This document shows, in pieces, positions 14,648-23,431 of a DNA stretch of 23,798 bases (the stretch's first letter is position 1; each line of letters opens with the position of its first letter). Where the stretch lies: positions 1 to 23,798 of the forward strand of contig CAWUKT010000100.1 in assembly GCA_963923035.1 (NCBI GenBank), in the 5' to 3' direction. Below the pieces are notes generated by a model. That model was not told the DNA's origin. It did no database searches and saw only the letters and a program-made list of their open reading frames with translations. Origin of the DNA: CAWUKT01 sp963923035 (lineage in GTDB: Bacteria > Bacteroidota > Bacteroidia > J057 > JADKCL01). The position numbers and the translations under genes were made by a program.

Positions 14648-17128
14648 ATGAAGAAATTTACATTGTGCCTTGTTCTGGCAGCATGCTTCTTGCTTGTCGG
14701 TCATCGACCTATGTCCGCCCAGTTGGTGGAAGGGTTCGATGGCGGGACTTTCCCCCCTCCCGGATGGGCGAGATTTGACAACGGGGTCGGCACCAACTTC
14801 CAATGGGAACGGTCGACGACCTTTCCCCTCAGCGGAACTGGATCGGCCTATATTAACTATGAATGTGGCCTGAGTGCCACCTCGGAAGACTGGCTGGTAA
14901 CCCCGCTGGTATCCATCACCAGCGCGGACAACCTCATGTCCTGGTCCCACTTCCAGCCGGACCCTTCTGACTACAATTCGCTCTACATCATCAGGGTCTC
15001 GACGACTTCCCAGACGATGCCGGCGGCATTCACGGCCATCGACACGATCTTCGAAGCCGACGTTCCCAACAGTGGATACGAACTGATCACGTTTGATCTC
15101 AGTGCCTTTGTTGGGCAGGACATCTACGTGGCGATTGTCCACGAGCAGAGCTGTGGCGATGATTACTACCTGGACAATTTCCAGATTCTGGGCAACTGTG
15201 CTCCTCCGGATGACCAGGCGATCTTCACGAATATCACCCAGACCAGCGTAGATGTGGGCTGGAACGGTGCCACCAATCCCCTGCAAGTCGGGATTTCCCA
15301 ATTTGGGAGTGCACCGGTTCCCGTCAATGCGACGGCTTCCACGCCGACCATCCCGATCACCGGCCTCAACCCCGGTGAGATTTACGATGTATTCCTCCGC
15401 TCCGAATGCGAAGGATCGGTTCCGCTGATGATCTCCGGCGTTTTCGATGGCCCCCTCGGCGGCCAGCCGAAGGGCGTCGAGCTCTACGTCATCGACTCGA
15501 TTGCCGACCTGAGCGACTTCGGCATCAGCTCGGCCAACAACGGCTCGGGAACGACCGCTCCGACGCCGGAATTTGTCTTTCCGGCGGTCAGCGCCTTGCC
15601 CGGAGAATACATTTACCTGACCGCTGATTCCCTCGACTTTTTGGCCTACTTTGGTTTCTCCCCTGACTATGAGACCAATGTGGTGAACATCAATGGGGAC
15701 GATGCGGTCGAATTGTTCCAGGATTCGTTGGTCATTGACCTGTACGGAGATCCCGATACGGATGGTACGGGAACGGCCTGGGACTTCCTGGACGGATGGG
15801 CCTACCGGAACCCGAATACGGCTCCGAATGGCGGCTCTTTTGATACGTTGAACTGGACCTTCTCGGGCATCAATGTCCTGGACGGTTGCTCCACGAATGG
15901 GGCTTGTGGCTCCCAGGTGCCACTGGGAACCTTCACGAGCAATGGTTTCAGCTATTCTCCCTGGGTGGGGCCCTTCACCTTCAATACGACCTGTCCGGTG
16001 CCCCTCGCGGGGGACAATGACAGCTCGGCCATTCCGGTGACCAGCCCCAGCTTCTCGGACATGGGCAGCACCGAGGCCTGCTATACCAATACCATTGGCA
16101 ATGCGGGCCCGGATATTTGGTACCAGGTCATCCTCGATCCCTGCGCCGATTCATTGGTGGTTTCCCTCTGTGGATCTCAGTTTGATACCTATGTCGGCCT
16201 CTACGATACCGGCTTCACCCTGATTACCGACAACGACGACGACGGCCCGATTTGTTCAGGTTTGCAGTCCTCGTTCATTGCCGGAGTGAATGGTGGAGAC
16301 ACGGTCTACGTGGTGGCGGAAGGATTCGGCTCCGAAGTGGGCGTGTACAACATTACCATCGACCAAATGATCGGGATGCCCCCGATGCCAGTGGTGGCCT
16401 ACCCGGTAGATTCGGTCTGTGCCGGTTCACCGGTGATCCTCCCGACAGTGTCCATGATGGGCGGGGTATTCACTTCTAACAGTGCCACCTTGGTGCTGAA
16501 TGATACCACCGGGGAATTGAATCCGACCATTCCGGGGGGCTACGAGGTCTACTATACCATCGCGGATGGAGCCTGCGAGGGCACGGATACTGCCGATGTG
16601 GAAGTCCTGGCCGTAGACGATCCCTTCTTTGCCTATGCGGGAGATACCATTTGTGATTCGCTGGGAACCATCCTGCCCATTACAGTGGCGACTGCCGGCG
16701 GAACCTTTTCCATCTCCGGCGGCGGGGTCATTGACTCGCTGACCGGGGCCATCGACCTGGCCAATACGCCGCCCAACGCGGCGTACATGATTACCTACGG
16801 GACCGATGGGACCTGCCCGGCCAGCCTGACCTCGAATGTCTATGTCCAGGAATGCCTGGTGGGGATCGAGGGCGGATTGGCGGATCAGTTTACGCTCTAT
16901 CCGAATCCGACCCAGGGACGTTTCCAGATTCTCTCGGAAGGCCTCGACATGGTCGCCGAGATCGAAGTGCTGGACCTGGTGGGCAAGGTGATCTACCGTG
17001 AGGCCACGGAATTTTACCAGGGCCAGCCCCACCTCGTGGAACTACCCGACCTGACCGACGGTAGCTACCTGGTTCGCCTGCGGGGCGAGCAAGGCTATGC
17101 GGTCTTTAAGCTGAATGTACAACGGTGA
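14648..17128 (+). CDS. Multidomain secreted protein with T9SS type A sorting tail
   Basis: An 826-residue product with signal peptide MKKFTLCLVLAACFLLVG, cleaved after about residue 24 (MSA-Q). Domains in order: choice-of-anchor J/cleaved-adhesin beta-sandwich (about 26-180: EGFDGGTFPPPGW, SEDWLVTPLVS, DDYYLDNFQI); fibronectin-III-like (about 182-258); a lamin-tail-like domain (about 262-385: KGVELYVIDSIADLSDFG, GDDAVELFQDS); a pre-peptidase-like domain (about 448-574: DNDSSAIPVTSPSFSD, FDTYVGLYD); two short Ig-like units; and the type A C-terminal domain (748-826: FTLYPNPTQGRFQI, VLDLVGKVIY, GSYLVRL), which directs T9SS export and anchoring. No catalytic domain is visible, so an adhesive or structural surface protein is likely. 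At least 13 D-S/T-A/I/L/V/M/T triplets are present, the known Bacteroidota O-glycosylation motif. Confidence 0.88.
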   Translation: MKKFTLCLVLAACFLLVGHRPMSAQLVEGFDGGTFPPPGWARFDNGVGTNFQWERSTTFPLSGTGSAYINYECGLSATSEDWLVTPLVSITSADNLMSWSHFQPDPSDYNSLYIIRVSTTSQTMPAAFTAIDTIFEADVPNSGYELITFDLSAFVGQDIYVAIVHEQSCGDDYYLDNFQILGNCAPPDDQAIFTNITQTSVDVGWNGATNPLQVGISQFGSAPVPVNATASTPTIPITGLNPGEIYDVFLRSECEGSVPLMISGVFDGPLGGQPKGVELYVIDSIADLSDFGISSANNGSGTTAPTPEFVFPAVSALPGEYIYLTADSLDFLAYFGFSPDYETNVVNINGDDAVELFQDSLVIDLYGDPDTDGTGTAWDFLDGWAYRNPNTAPNGGSFDTLNWTFSGINVLDGCSTNGACGSQVPLGTFTSNGFSYSPWVGPFTFNTTCPVPLAGDNDSSAIPVTSPSFSDMGSTEACYTNTIGNAGPDIWYQVILDPCADSLVVSLCGSQFDTYVGLYDTGFTLITDNDDDGPICSGLQSSFIAGVNGGDTVYVVAEGFGSEVGVYNITIDQMIGMPPMPVVAYPVDSVCAGSPVILPTVSMMGGVFTSNSATLVLNDTTGELNPTIPGGYEVYYTIADGACEGTDTADVEVLAVDDPFFAYAGDTICDSLGTILPITVATAGGTFSISGGGVIDSLTGAIDLANTPPNAAYMITYGTDGTCPASLTSNVYVQECLVGIEGGLADQFTLYPNPTQGRFQILSEGLDMVAEIEVLDLVGKVIYREATEFYQGQPHLVELPDLTDGSYLVRLRGEQGYAVFKLNVQR

Positions 17129-17154
17129 TCTGAAAGCAGATTTCTAGTCTTGCG

Positions 17155-17184
17155 AGGCCGCCCCCGATTGCGTGGGGCGGCCTT
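17155..17184 (+). terminator. Hairpin terminator after the T9SS cargo gene
   Basis: A perfect 10-bp GC-rich stem AGGCCGCCCC (17155-17164) / GGGGCGGCCT (17174-17183) with a 9-nt loop, 27 nt after the stop. The downstream tract (TTGTGCTTT) is only moderately T-rich. Likely separates the cargo gene from the 17345 cluster. Confidence 0.6.
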
Positions 17185-17344
17185 GTGCTTTGGGGAGATG
17201 GCCATTCCTTTCCCTCCCCATTCTCAATTAGCCATGAATCCCCCTATTGGTCCGATTCTCCTACCTACTTCTCATGGGGCCAGATTTTTTTTAACTTAAT
17301 GTCAGACTTACAACCAAGGTTTTTCAATCTCAATCAACAAGAAT
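17185..17344 (+). promoter_or_regulatory. Leader of the 17345-21336 cluster
   Basis: A 160-bp gap holding T8 at 17285-17292, T5 at 17320-17324 and ATCAACA at 17332-17338. The T tract/ATCAACA/ATG order recalls the leaders of the small paralogues at 10847-12092. No clear TAnnTTTG element was found. It is the most likely place for the cluster promoter because the following gaps are only 27 and 44 bp. Confidence 0.35.
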
Positions 17345-17791
17345 ATGACGAGTCCAAATGGAAAGTGGGGGGCCACTGACACCAGTACATTGGGGCAGGG
17401 TTCCCCCGTAGATGTCCTCGATTTCATCAATCAGAATCTCAAGAACTACTCTCCCGCGGGAATCAAATGGGTGGCGCCGAAGTTTTACACCCAGTGTTTC
17501 AAAGTGAATGTCGCGACACTGAGTTGGAATAAGTACCCCTATCTCCTGTACTACAATGGAAATGACATTCCTGATTTCTCCACCCTCGAGGGCTACAGCA
17601 AATGGAATACGGCGCAGGTATCGGGCATCGACAATTTGAAGGCTTGGTTCAATGAGCTCAGTTCAAAGGACCTTGGTGCGGCGGTGATGGCAACAGTTAC
17701 CTACGCAAATGAGATCAGGATGGATGTGCTTTCGGGAAAGGTAAGTGTCAACCAAGACGATTACTTCTGGATTTACTACCCTTCCGCTTAA
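17345..17791 (+). CDS. Hypothetical 148-aa leaderless protein, paralogue of the next gene
   Basis: Not recognised. The product is 148 residues without signal peptide or membrane helix and is Trp/Tyr-rich. The C-terminal half aligns with the following gene product: YPYLLYYNGNDIPDF, GYSKW, IDNLKAWFNELSSKDLGAA and DYFWIYYPS match LGYFYYDMDFPLVNW, GYWTV, TDDVCSFLNNELTIKQAA and GYEVYYPTR in order and spacing. The two are therefore diverged tandem duplicates. The first 25 residues are Gly/Ser-rich and probably flexible. First gene of a tight three-gene + strand run ending in the 1016-aa protein. A subunit, accessory or immunity role toward that protein is a guess from context only. Confidence 0.72.
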   Translation: MTSPNGKWGATDTSTLGQGSPVDVLDFINQNLKNYSPAGIKWVAPKFYTQCFKVNVATLSWNKYPYLLYYNGNDIPDFSTLEGYSKWNTAQVSGIDNLKAWFNELSSKDLGAAVMATVTYANEIRMDVLSGKVSVNQDDYFWIYYPSA

Positions 17792-17818
17792 TTGTTCCCC
17801 CTTAATAACAACCAAGAA

Positions 17819-18241
17819 ATGGCAACCTGGAATTACCTTAAGAAAGATTCTCTTCCAAATGTAGAGTCATTGGCGGCGGAAATCGCCGATCTTAAACTTC
17901 CCCCCTGGTGCATCAAACCCATCACGCTGGACTTAAAATCGGCATGCGCGTACGCTGGTAAAGTCGTCCAACGGGCCCAGCTAAGGGTGCTGGGCTATTT
18001 TTACTACGACATGGACTTCCCCCTTGTGAATTGGCCCAATGGCTACTGGACGGTTTCCCCCAACTGTGCAAGTACCGATGATGTGTGCTCATTCCTCAAC
18101 AACGAACTCACGATCAAACAGGCAGCCTTGGCCCAAATATTGGTGGTGGCAGGTATCGTGGGGACCAAAGACATGGAACTGGATGACGTCAAGATTGCCG
18201 GTTATGAGGTCTATTACCCCACCCGGAGCTTCGACGAGTAA
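17819..18241 (+). CDS. Hypothetical 140-aa leaderless protein, paralogue of the preceding gene
   Basis: The frame extends to a TTG at 17792, right after the previous stop, but the ATG at 17819 (MATWNYLKKDSL) with an A-rich leader (AACAACCAAGAA) is the better start. That gives 140 residues and a 27-bp gap. No signal peptide. Likely a mixed alpha/beta fold: LRVLGYFYYDMDF and the terminal KIAGYEVYYP look like strands, while VCSFLNNELTIKQAALAQILVV looks like a helix. It shares the ordered motif set YY-D-P, GY-x-W/V, FNEL/NNEL, AA and YYP with the upstream gene. Four Cys residues, against one in its neighbour. Function unknown; its position between its paralogue and the large gene implies co-expression. 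Confidence 0.72.
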   Translation: MATWNYLKKDSLPNVESLAAEIADLKLPPWCIKPITLDLKSACAYAGKVVQRAQLRVLGYFYYDMDFPLVNWPNGYWTVSPNCASTDDVCSFLNNELTIKQAALAQILVVAGIVGTKDMELDDVKIAGYEVYYPTRSFDE

Positions 18242-18285
18242 TCAGGATAGAACAAGACTTATCATTTTACCTTAACCTCTGAACA

Positions 18286-21200
18286 ATGGCAACCATTACG
18301 ATTCAGAATCCGCTCATCCTTGAGGTGCTCATCAGCAAAAATACAGGCAGCGGCTTCCAGGCCCTGAATGCCCTTCAAGGCCGTAAAAACTGCAACCTTA
18401 AGATTTTCAAGGGCGAACAGCTCAAGGTCAGCTTTGGATTGGACACGGACATCATTCTCGCGAGTTATACTTCTGACGGTTCTGACTACACGTTGACCCT
18501 CACGAAGGACATGCTCAAATCCAATACCCAGACCAATGCCGACCCGAATCAAATTTCCTTTCCGGGTGATTACCTGGCCGACGTCTGGCAGTACGACAAC
18601 CAGGGAAAGGCCACCAAAATCATTGCCAATCAAAATGCCGGTCAGGCGACCTTGCCGGCTGCTCAGCCGGGAACCCTGTTCCGCGTCTCCAGTCCCGAAA
18701 GCAAGACGTCCTTTGATTTCTATTGGGCCTACGTCAGCGACGAATTGAGTGGGGACGGGAACAGTTACCACCTGATCACCCGGTACAGCTACGCGGCCGG
18801 GTTTGTCTCTTCCGATGGTTCCCACAACATCAATGAAGGCGCGGTGACCTACAGCGGCCGATACGTCAACGCCGACGCGAAGGTGCCCCTCCAGATGTAC
18901 CAGGGAGAGGTCATCGTCTACAATACCCCCGAGGTGGCGACCCCCAATGCGAAGTTCTGGCTGTTCTACAATGAGATGTCGAACCTGGCGATCTTCAGCC
19001 CCCAGCAAGCAGCTGGGAAGTCCTTTTACCCCGGCCCCAACACCACCATCCACCCTTATTCCAAGCAGGACTACGATCCGGATGCAAAAGGCGCGGTCAC
19101 TTCGGACCCCACCGCGAATGCCGAGCTCGTCTCATTTTACGCAGGAAAAACGGTGGATGGCCCTTCGGTGGGCATCACCATGCTGAATGCCTATTCGCAG
19201 GACGACGAAACCGACGACCACTACTTCCGCACGACCTATACCTTCCACGACAGCAAGGTCCAAAAGGTCTATTTTCAGTTCGAAACGCCTCCTGAAGTCG
19301 TCAAGTTCAATGTCAAGCCCACCGAAAATACCGTGAATGGCGTTACGGTCTATGAAGTAGCTCCCAATAGCATGCGGCAGATTGTGGTATTGCAGCAAGC
19401 CGTGGACGACGTTGGGGTGCCGCCCACCTTGATCCGGACCGATACCATGCCCGCAAATCAGCAAGTGGTGATGCATGCCGACCAGACCCTGCATGAAAAG
19501 CTGGCCAACCTGGATGACAATTTCTTCGTCAACAACCGCAGCACTTTTGGCATCGACAATGGCTTTCCCGACGCAGCCCTGAATGCCGTCCAAAAGGCCA
19601 CCATGAACTTCAGCAGCATCGTCGTCAATGGCTTGTCCCACGACAATATGGCCATCCAGGTCAACCGGATGTATGTCGCGAGCGAGATGCCCGACCCGCA
19701 TTGGAACCTGACCTATGACGAGGCCAACAATTCCTATACCTACGATATCAATACCGCCGAGGAGGCCCAACAATTGATTGCGGCCATCGAGGAGAAGGCA
19801 ACCCCGGTATCCTGGGAAGAGTTCAAAGCGTTTTCGGCGTCTCCGGTGGATGGGATTCTGGACAAATTGAAGTCGGTGGTGACCACCGTTGTCAAAGATA
19901 TCGAACACGGCATCGAGAAGCTGGTGTCGACGGTCATTCATTATGTGGAAGCGGGAGTGGAGAAGGTGGCCAAGTTGGTGGTGAATACCGCGGAAGCGGT
20001 CTGTGAGGCCATCAAGAAGGTGGTGACGGCGATTGTCAGTGAGGTCAAGAAGATCTGGGACTTCCTGAAGGAATTGCTTGACCTGGCGGCGATCAAGAAG
20101 ATGTACGACTACCTGGACGGCTTTCTCGTCAAGGAGATGACCAATGGTATTACCTTCGTGAAAAACTGGATCGATACGGAGGCCAAGAATGTCGGGCAGA
20201 TGATCACCACGCTGGAGGATGCGATCAATAAGTTTTTCCCTCTCCCTTCCGGCACCCCTCCCAAAGCCAACAACAGCGGGATCAATCCTTTCTCGAACCC
20301 CATCATCGAAAAATTGATGTGGTTACTCAATAAGATCCTGAGCGCACTGGGGACCGACAATCTCAGTCCCACCTTTGACAAACTGCAAGAGTTCGTGGAC
20401 ACCATTATGAGTGGAATCATGGTGGAGTTTGAAACTTTCATGCAGTTTCAGGGAGATGTGATCATGGGCTTCGTCAACCAGGGCTCGGACATGACCCAGG
20501 AGATATTGGATGACCTGCGGAACCTGGCCCTGTCCATCCTCGAACTCCTGAATGACGTGGTGCAGATAGCCGCCGAATTGCTGGATGAGATCCTGGACCA
20601 ACTGGAAAACCTCGTCACTACCCAGCTAAAGTTCTCCGGTGTACTGGGCTTTTTTCAGAAGCTATTCAAAATCAAAGATGTCAGCTATGGCAGCATGGTC
20701 ATCATGGGCATGGCTGTCCCCGCTTACTGGTGGTACACGATCAACAACAAGCCACTTCCGTATGAAAATGCCGCGCTGGTGGACGGAGAAGACAAGATTG
20801 ACGAATACCTGTTCCCTCTGCTCAAGTCCATTACCGGAGGGTTTGGGGTCCTGACAACACCGGCTGCCACACTTGCCTTGAGTGACGGATCGGGAGGCCT
20901 GCCTCCCGTAATCTCCCGTATTTTTTCCGCTGGAAAGCTAGCCGTTTTGATTGCTAGTCTGCACTACCACAACGAAAAGGACGATACCCTCAATTTATTT
21001 GACCTCGCGAGTGCGGGTAAATCGAGCATTTGGTTTGCCGGAGGGCTTGCTTCTTCGGTCATGATAGAAATCAAGGAGGGGTTGAGGGTTTCTGGAGCGT
21101 TGATGGATGCCTTCCAGGCGGTCATCCAGGCCATCGTGACCATCAAAGACATCGGACAAGGGAGCTTTGAACCCAAGGATATTTCCACGCTGATCAAGAA

Positions 21201-21336
21201 CATTGTCACGGTTTCGGTTCTGGGCGGCTTCTCCAAGGACCCCGGAGTGGTGGTGCCGTTGGCGATTGGCCAGGGCGTGGTGGTATTTGCCGATACCATC
21301 TTTGATCTACAACTGGCGGTCCAGGGAATTAACTAA
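18286..21336 (+). CDS. 1016-aa leaderless protein with long amphipathic helices and hydrophobic C-terminus
   Basis: A large unrecognised protein. It begins MATITIQNPLILEVLIS with no signal peptide. Residues 1 to about 500 look beta-rich (repeated YWAYVSDEL-, FWLFYNEMS- and VYFQFETPP-like strands). About 520-646 is a chain of amphipathic helices full of Val, Glu and Lys at heptad-like spacing (VDGILDKLKSVVTTVVKDI through KIWDFLKELLDL). A Pro/Gly linker (about 648-672) leads to a second helical block (about 673-780). From about 800 to the end come several hydrophobic stretches (YGSMVIMGMAVPAYWW, GKLAVLIASLHYH, IWFAGGLASSVMIEI, VVVPLAIGQGVVVFAD). The helix run reminds me of a group of uncharacterised large fungal and bacterial proteins, a recollection that needs a search. 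Amphipathic helices plus hydrophobic segments without a secretion signal would suit a membrane-active or injected protein, but this is inference. It follows two small paralogues after 44 bp. Confidence 0.78.
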   Translation: MATITIQNPLILEVLISKNTGSGFQALNALQGRKNCNLKIFKGEQLKVSFGLDTDIILASYTSDGSDYTLTLTKDMLKSNTQTNADPNQISFPGDYLADVWQYDNQGKATKIIANQNAGQATLPAAQPGTLFRVSSPESKTSFDFYWAYVSDELSGDGNSYHLITRYSYAAGFVSSDGSHNINEGAVTYSGRYVNADAKVPLQMYQGEVIVYNTPEVATPNAKFWLFYNEMSNLAIFSPQQAAGKSFYPGPNTTIHPYSKQDYDPDAKGAVTSDPTANAELVSFYAGKTVDGPSVGITMLNAYSQDDETDDHYFRTTYTFHDSKVQKVYFQFETPPEVVKFNVKPTENTVNGVTVYEVAPNSMRQIVVLQQAVDDVGVPPTLIRTDTMPANQQVVMHADQTLHEKLANLDDNFFVNNRSTFGIDNGFPDAALNAVQKATMNFSSIVVNGLSHDNMAIQVNRMYVASEMPDPHWNLTYDEANNSYTYDINTAEEAQQLIAAIEEKATPVSWEEFKAFSASPVDGILDKLKSVVTTVVKDIEHGIEKLVSTVIHYVEAGVEKVAKLVVNTAEAVCEAIKKVVTAIVSEVKKIWDFLKELLDLAAIKKMYDYLDGFLVKEMTNGITFVKNWIDTEAKNVGQMITTLEDAINKFFPLPSGTPPKANNSGINPFSNPIIEKLMWLLNKILSALGTDNLSPTFDKLQEFVDTIMSGIMVEFETFMQFQGDVIMGFVNQGSDMTQEILDDLRNLALSILELLNDVVQIAAELLDEILDQLENLVTTQLKFSGVLGFFQKLFKIKDVSYGSMVIMGMAVPAYWWYTINNKPLPYENAALVDGEDKIDEYLFPLLKSITGGFGVLTTPAATLALSDGSGGLPPVISRIFSAGKLAVLIASLHYHNEKDDTLNLFDLASAGKSSIWFAGGLASSVMIEIKEGLRVSGALMDAFQAVIQAIVTIKDIGQGSFEPKDISTLIKNIVTVSVLGGFSKDPGVVVPLAIGQGVVVFADTIFDLQLAVQGIN

Positions 21337-21704
21337 GCACTTGAAGCACTGAATCCGCAGTTCCAGGCCCTGCATCAGCCGTGCCAAGAGGGAGGAGTGG
21401 GATGGGAGATGGAATAAGTAGCTGGAAATCAAATACTATCAAAAAGGTTAGTATCATTGATCGGGGTAAGTATATTGTGGCGGGGAGGTTATATCCCCAC
21501 CTTTGGAGGGTCGAAACGAAGTGACACCGGAAAGTGAGCCCGTTGACCTTGGTGAGGGGCGGATTTGAGGGGGAGGGAAAACGAAGGATAGGGTTCGGGA
21601 AAATGGGCACTGCGCCAATGAAGGAGCTTGTTTCCTTGGGTTGCCCGGCCTTTTTATTCCCCTTCCTGTGTCGCCCCGTCCATTAGTTCCTGAACTCCAA
21701 AACC
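21337..21704. other. 368-bp non-coding gap before the bestrophin gene
   Basis: No credible gene. It holds a direct repeat AAGCACT-TG-AAGCACT at the end of the 1016-aa gene, an inverted repeat ATACTA (21433-21438) / TAGTAT (21449-21454) with a 10-nt spacer, a short GGGGA/TCCCC hairpin (21482-21498) and a purine-rich stretch (about 21540-21600). The AT-rich part around 21425-21475 is the likeliest promoter zone for the bestrophin-SDR pair, but no clean TAnnTTTG was found and no strong terminator follows the large gene. Confidence 0.4.
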
Positions 21705-22652
21705 ATGATCGTAAAGCGAAATTTCAACCCCATCAAAGTCTGGCGGTATATCCAGGGGCCCATGCTCTTTGTGGTGCTGTGGTCCACCGTCGTCTGGGGG
21801 CTATACTACGCCACCCAGGCCGCCGAACTCCTGCTCAGCTTCACGCCCATCGGCGTGCTCGGGTCGGCGTTGGCCATCTTCATTGCCTTCCGCAACAACT
21901 CCGCCTACGGCCGCTGGTGGGAAGCCCGCAAGATTTGGGGCTCGCTGGTCAACAATTCCCGGGAATTTGCCCGCATGGTCATCAACTTTGTGGACGTGTG
22001 CATCCGGGCCCACCCGGAGCGCAAGGCCGAAATGAATGCCTTCAAGCAGGAGCTCGTGTACCGCCACATCGCTTTCGTCCACGCGATGCGGCTCCACCTG
22101 CGTCAGCAGGAGAATTGGCAGGACATCCGGCCGCTGTTGACCGAGGCCGACTACCAGGTGGTCGCCGGCTCCCACAACAAGCCCAACTTCCTCAACATGT
22201 TGAATGGCGACTGCCTCCGCAAAGGGCAGGACGACGGCATGCTGGAGTGGTACCATACCTTCCAGATCGAGAGCAACCTGACCCAATTCGCGAACCAACT
22301 GGGCATGAGTGAGCGGATCAAGAACACCCCTTTGCCCCGGCAGTACGATTTTTTCACCCGGGTATTTGTCATTCTCTTTTCCGCCCTCCTCCCATTTGGC
22401 CTCCTGAACTTTTTCCAAACCGACGCCCTCCAACCGCATACCTGGCTCATCATTCCATTCTCCATCCTCATCTCCGGCGTCTTCGTGATCATGGAACGGA
22501 CCGGAGCTGCGAATGAAGACCCGTTTGAGAACCGCATCACCGACGTTCCCCTGTCCGCCCTCTGCAATACCATCGAGCGCGACCTGAAGGAGATGCTCGG
22601 CGAAACCCATTTGCCACCCCAAGTGGTCCCCGAGCGGGGCTACCTGTACTGA
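21705..22652 (+). CDS. Bestrophin family anion channel
   Basis: A 315-residue inner-membrane protein, near the usual length of bacterial bestrophins. Family marks in order: N-terminal MIVKRNFNPIKVWRYI; first helices at about 19-37 and 46-62; the highly conserved FRNNSAYGRWWEARKIWG (62-79) and LVNNSREFAR; SERIKNTPLPRQYDFFTRVF before two further helices; and the C-terminal EDPFENRITDVPLSALCNTI, where the acidic/Asn cluster matches the region for ligand or Ca binding in eukaryotic homologues. Known members form pentameric channels, anion-selective in animals and variably selective in bacteria. Role here: ion or osmotic homeostasis, not more specific. The SDR gene follows after 38 bp, so they are probably co-transcribed. 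Confidence 0.92.
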   Translation: MIVKRNFNPIKVWRYIQGPMLFVVLWSTVVWGLYYATQAAELLLSFTPIGVLGSALAIFIAFRNNSAYGRWWEARKIWGSLVNNSREFARMVINFVDVCIRAHPERKAEMNAFKQELVYRHIAFVHAMRLHLRQQENWQDIRPLLTEADYQVVAGSHNKPNFLNMLNGDCLRKGQDDGMLEWYHTFQIESNLTQFANQLGMSERIKNTPLPRQYDFFTRVFVILFSALLPFGLLNFFQTDALQPHTWLIIPFSILISGVFVIMERTGAANEDPFENRITDVPLSALCNTIERDLKEMLGETHLPPQVVPERGYLY

Positions 22653-22690
22653 TAGAACCCTTTTCCATTGACCCCAAAAACAACACGAAC

Positions 22691-23431
22691 ATGAAGAAGA
22701 TTGCTTTGGTAACCGGCGCCCGCAAAGGCCTGGGCTACGCATGGTGCCAGGAACTGGCCCGGCGCGGATACACCGTGCTCCTGACCGCCCGTCGACTGGA
22801 CAAGGCGCGCCCGGCGGCCGAACAATTGCAGGGGGAGGGCCTGGATGTGGTGCCTTACGCACTGGATGTCACCGATGAGAGCTCGATCCAGCAGCTGGCG
22901 GCAGAAGTGGAAGGGGCGTACGGGAAATTGGATGTACTGGTCAACAATGCCGGGATCAATTCGGGAACCCGGGCCCAGGGAGACAAAGAGCTGCTGGCCA
23001 AAAACCTGACGCTGAAAGCCCTCGCCCCCAGCGAAGTCCTGAACATGGTGAATGTCAATGCCATTGCGCCCATCATCGTGGCCCGTAACTTCCAGCGGCT
23101 TCTGACCCAGGCAGATGACCCCAAGATCATCCACATCGGCTCCTGGTTCGGCTCCATCACGAATACCCAGCGGGGCGGCAATTACAGCTACGCGGTCAGC
23201 AAATCGGCCCTCAACATGATGAACCGGTCCCTGGCACACGATTTGGCCGCGGACAAGATCACCTCGGTGGTCGTCAATCCCGGCTGGGTCAGCACGGACA
23301 TGGGCGGCGCCCGGGCGAAGTTCACCCCGCAGGAGTCCGTCACCCAACTCATCGACCACGTTATGGACCGGATTTCCTTGGCGGATTCAGGGAAGTTCTT
23401 CAATTACGATGGGGAGATTTATCCTTGGTAA
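22691..23431 (+). CDS. Classical short-chain dehydrogenase/reductase (SDR)
   Basis: The product is 246 residues, the standard classical SDR length. It has the Rossmann cofactor motif TGARKGLG (8-15); Arg34-Arg35 after strand beta-2, favouring NADPH; Asp59 in ALDVTD; NNAG (85-88); Asn123; and the catalytic Ser151 in IGSWFGS with Tyr167 and Lys171 in YSYAVSK. The NPGWVSTDMGG segment (196-206) resembles carbonyl reductase/C-factor-like SDRs. It reduces or oxidises a carbonyl or alcohol, but the substrate cannot be read from sequence. The ATG at 22691 is supported by the immediate start of the cofactor-binding strand. It follows the bestrophin gene by 38 bp and precedes a long hairpin. Confidence 0.92.
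   Translation: MKKIALVTGARKGLGYAWCQELARRGYTVLLTARRLDKARPAAEQLQGEGLDVVPYALDVTDESSIQQLAAEVEGAYGKLDVLVNNAGINSGTRAQGDKELLAKNLTLKALAPSEVLNMVNVNAIAPIIVARNFQRLLTQADDPKIIHIGSWFGSITNTQRGGNYSYAVSKSALNMMNRSLAHDLAADKITSVVVNPGWVSTDMGGARAKFTPQESVTQLIDHVMDRISLADSGKFFNYDGEIYPW

Noticed and set aside
21801..23359. Long - strand frames (353 and 239 aa) across the bestrophin and SDR genes
   Set aside because: Both + strand genes have complete family motifs; the antisense frames have none.
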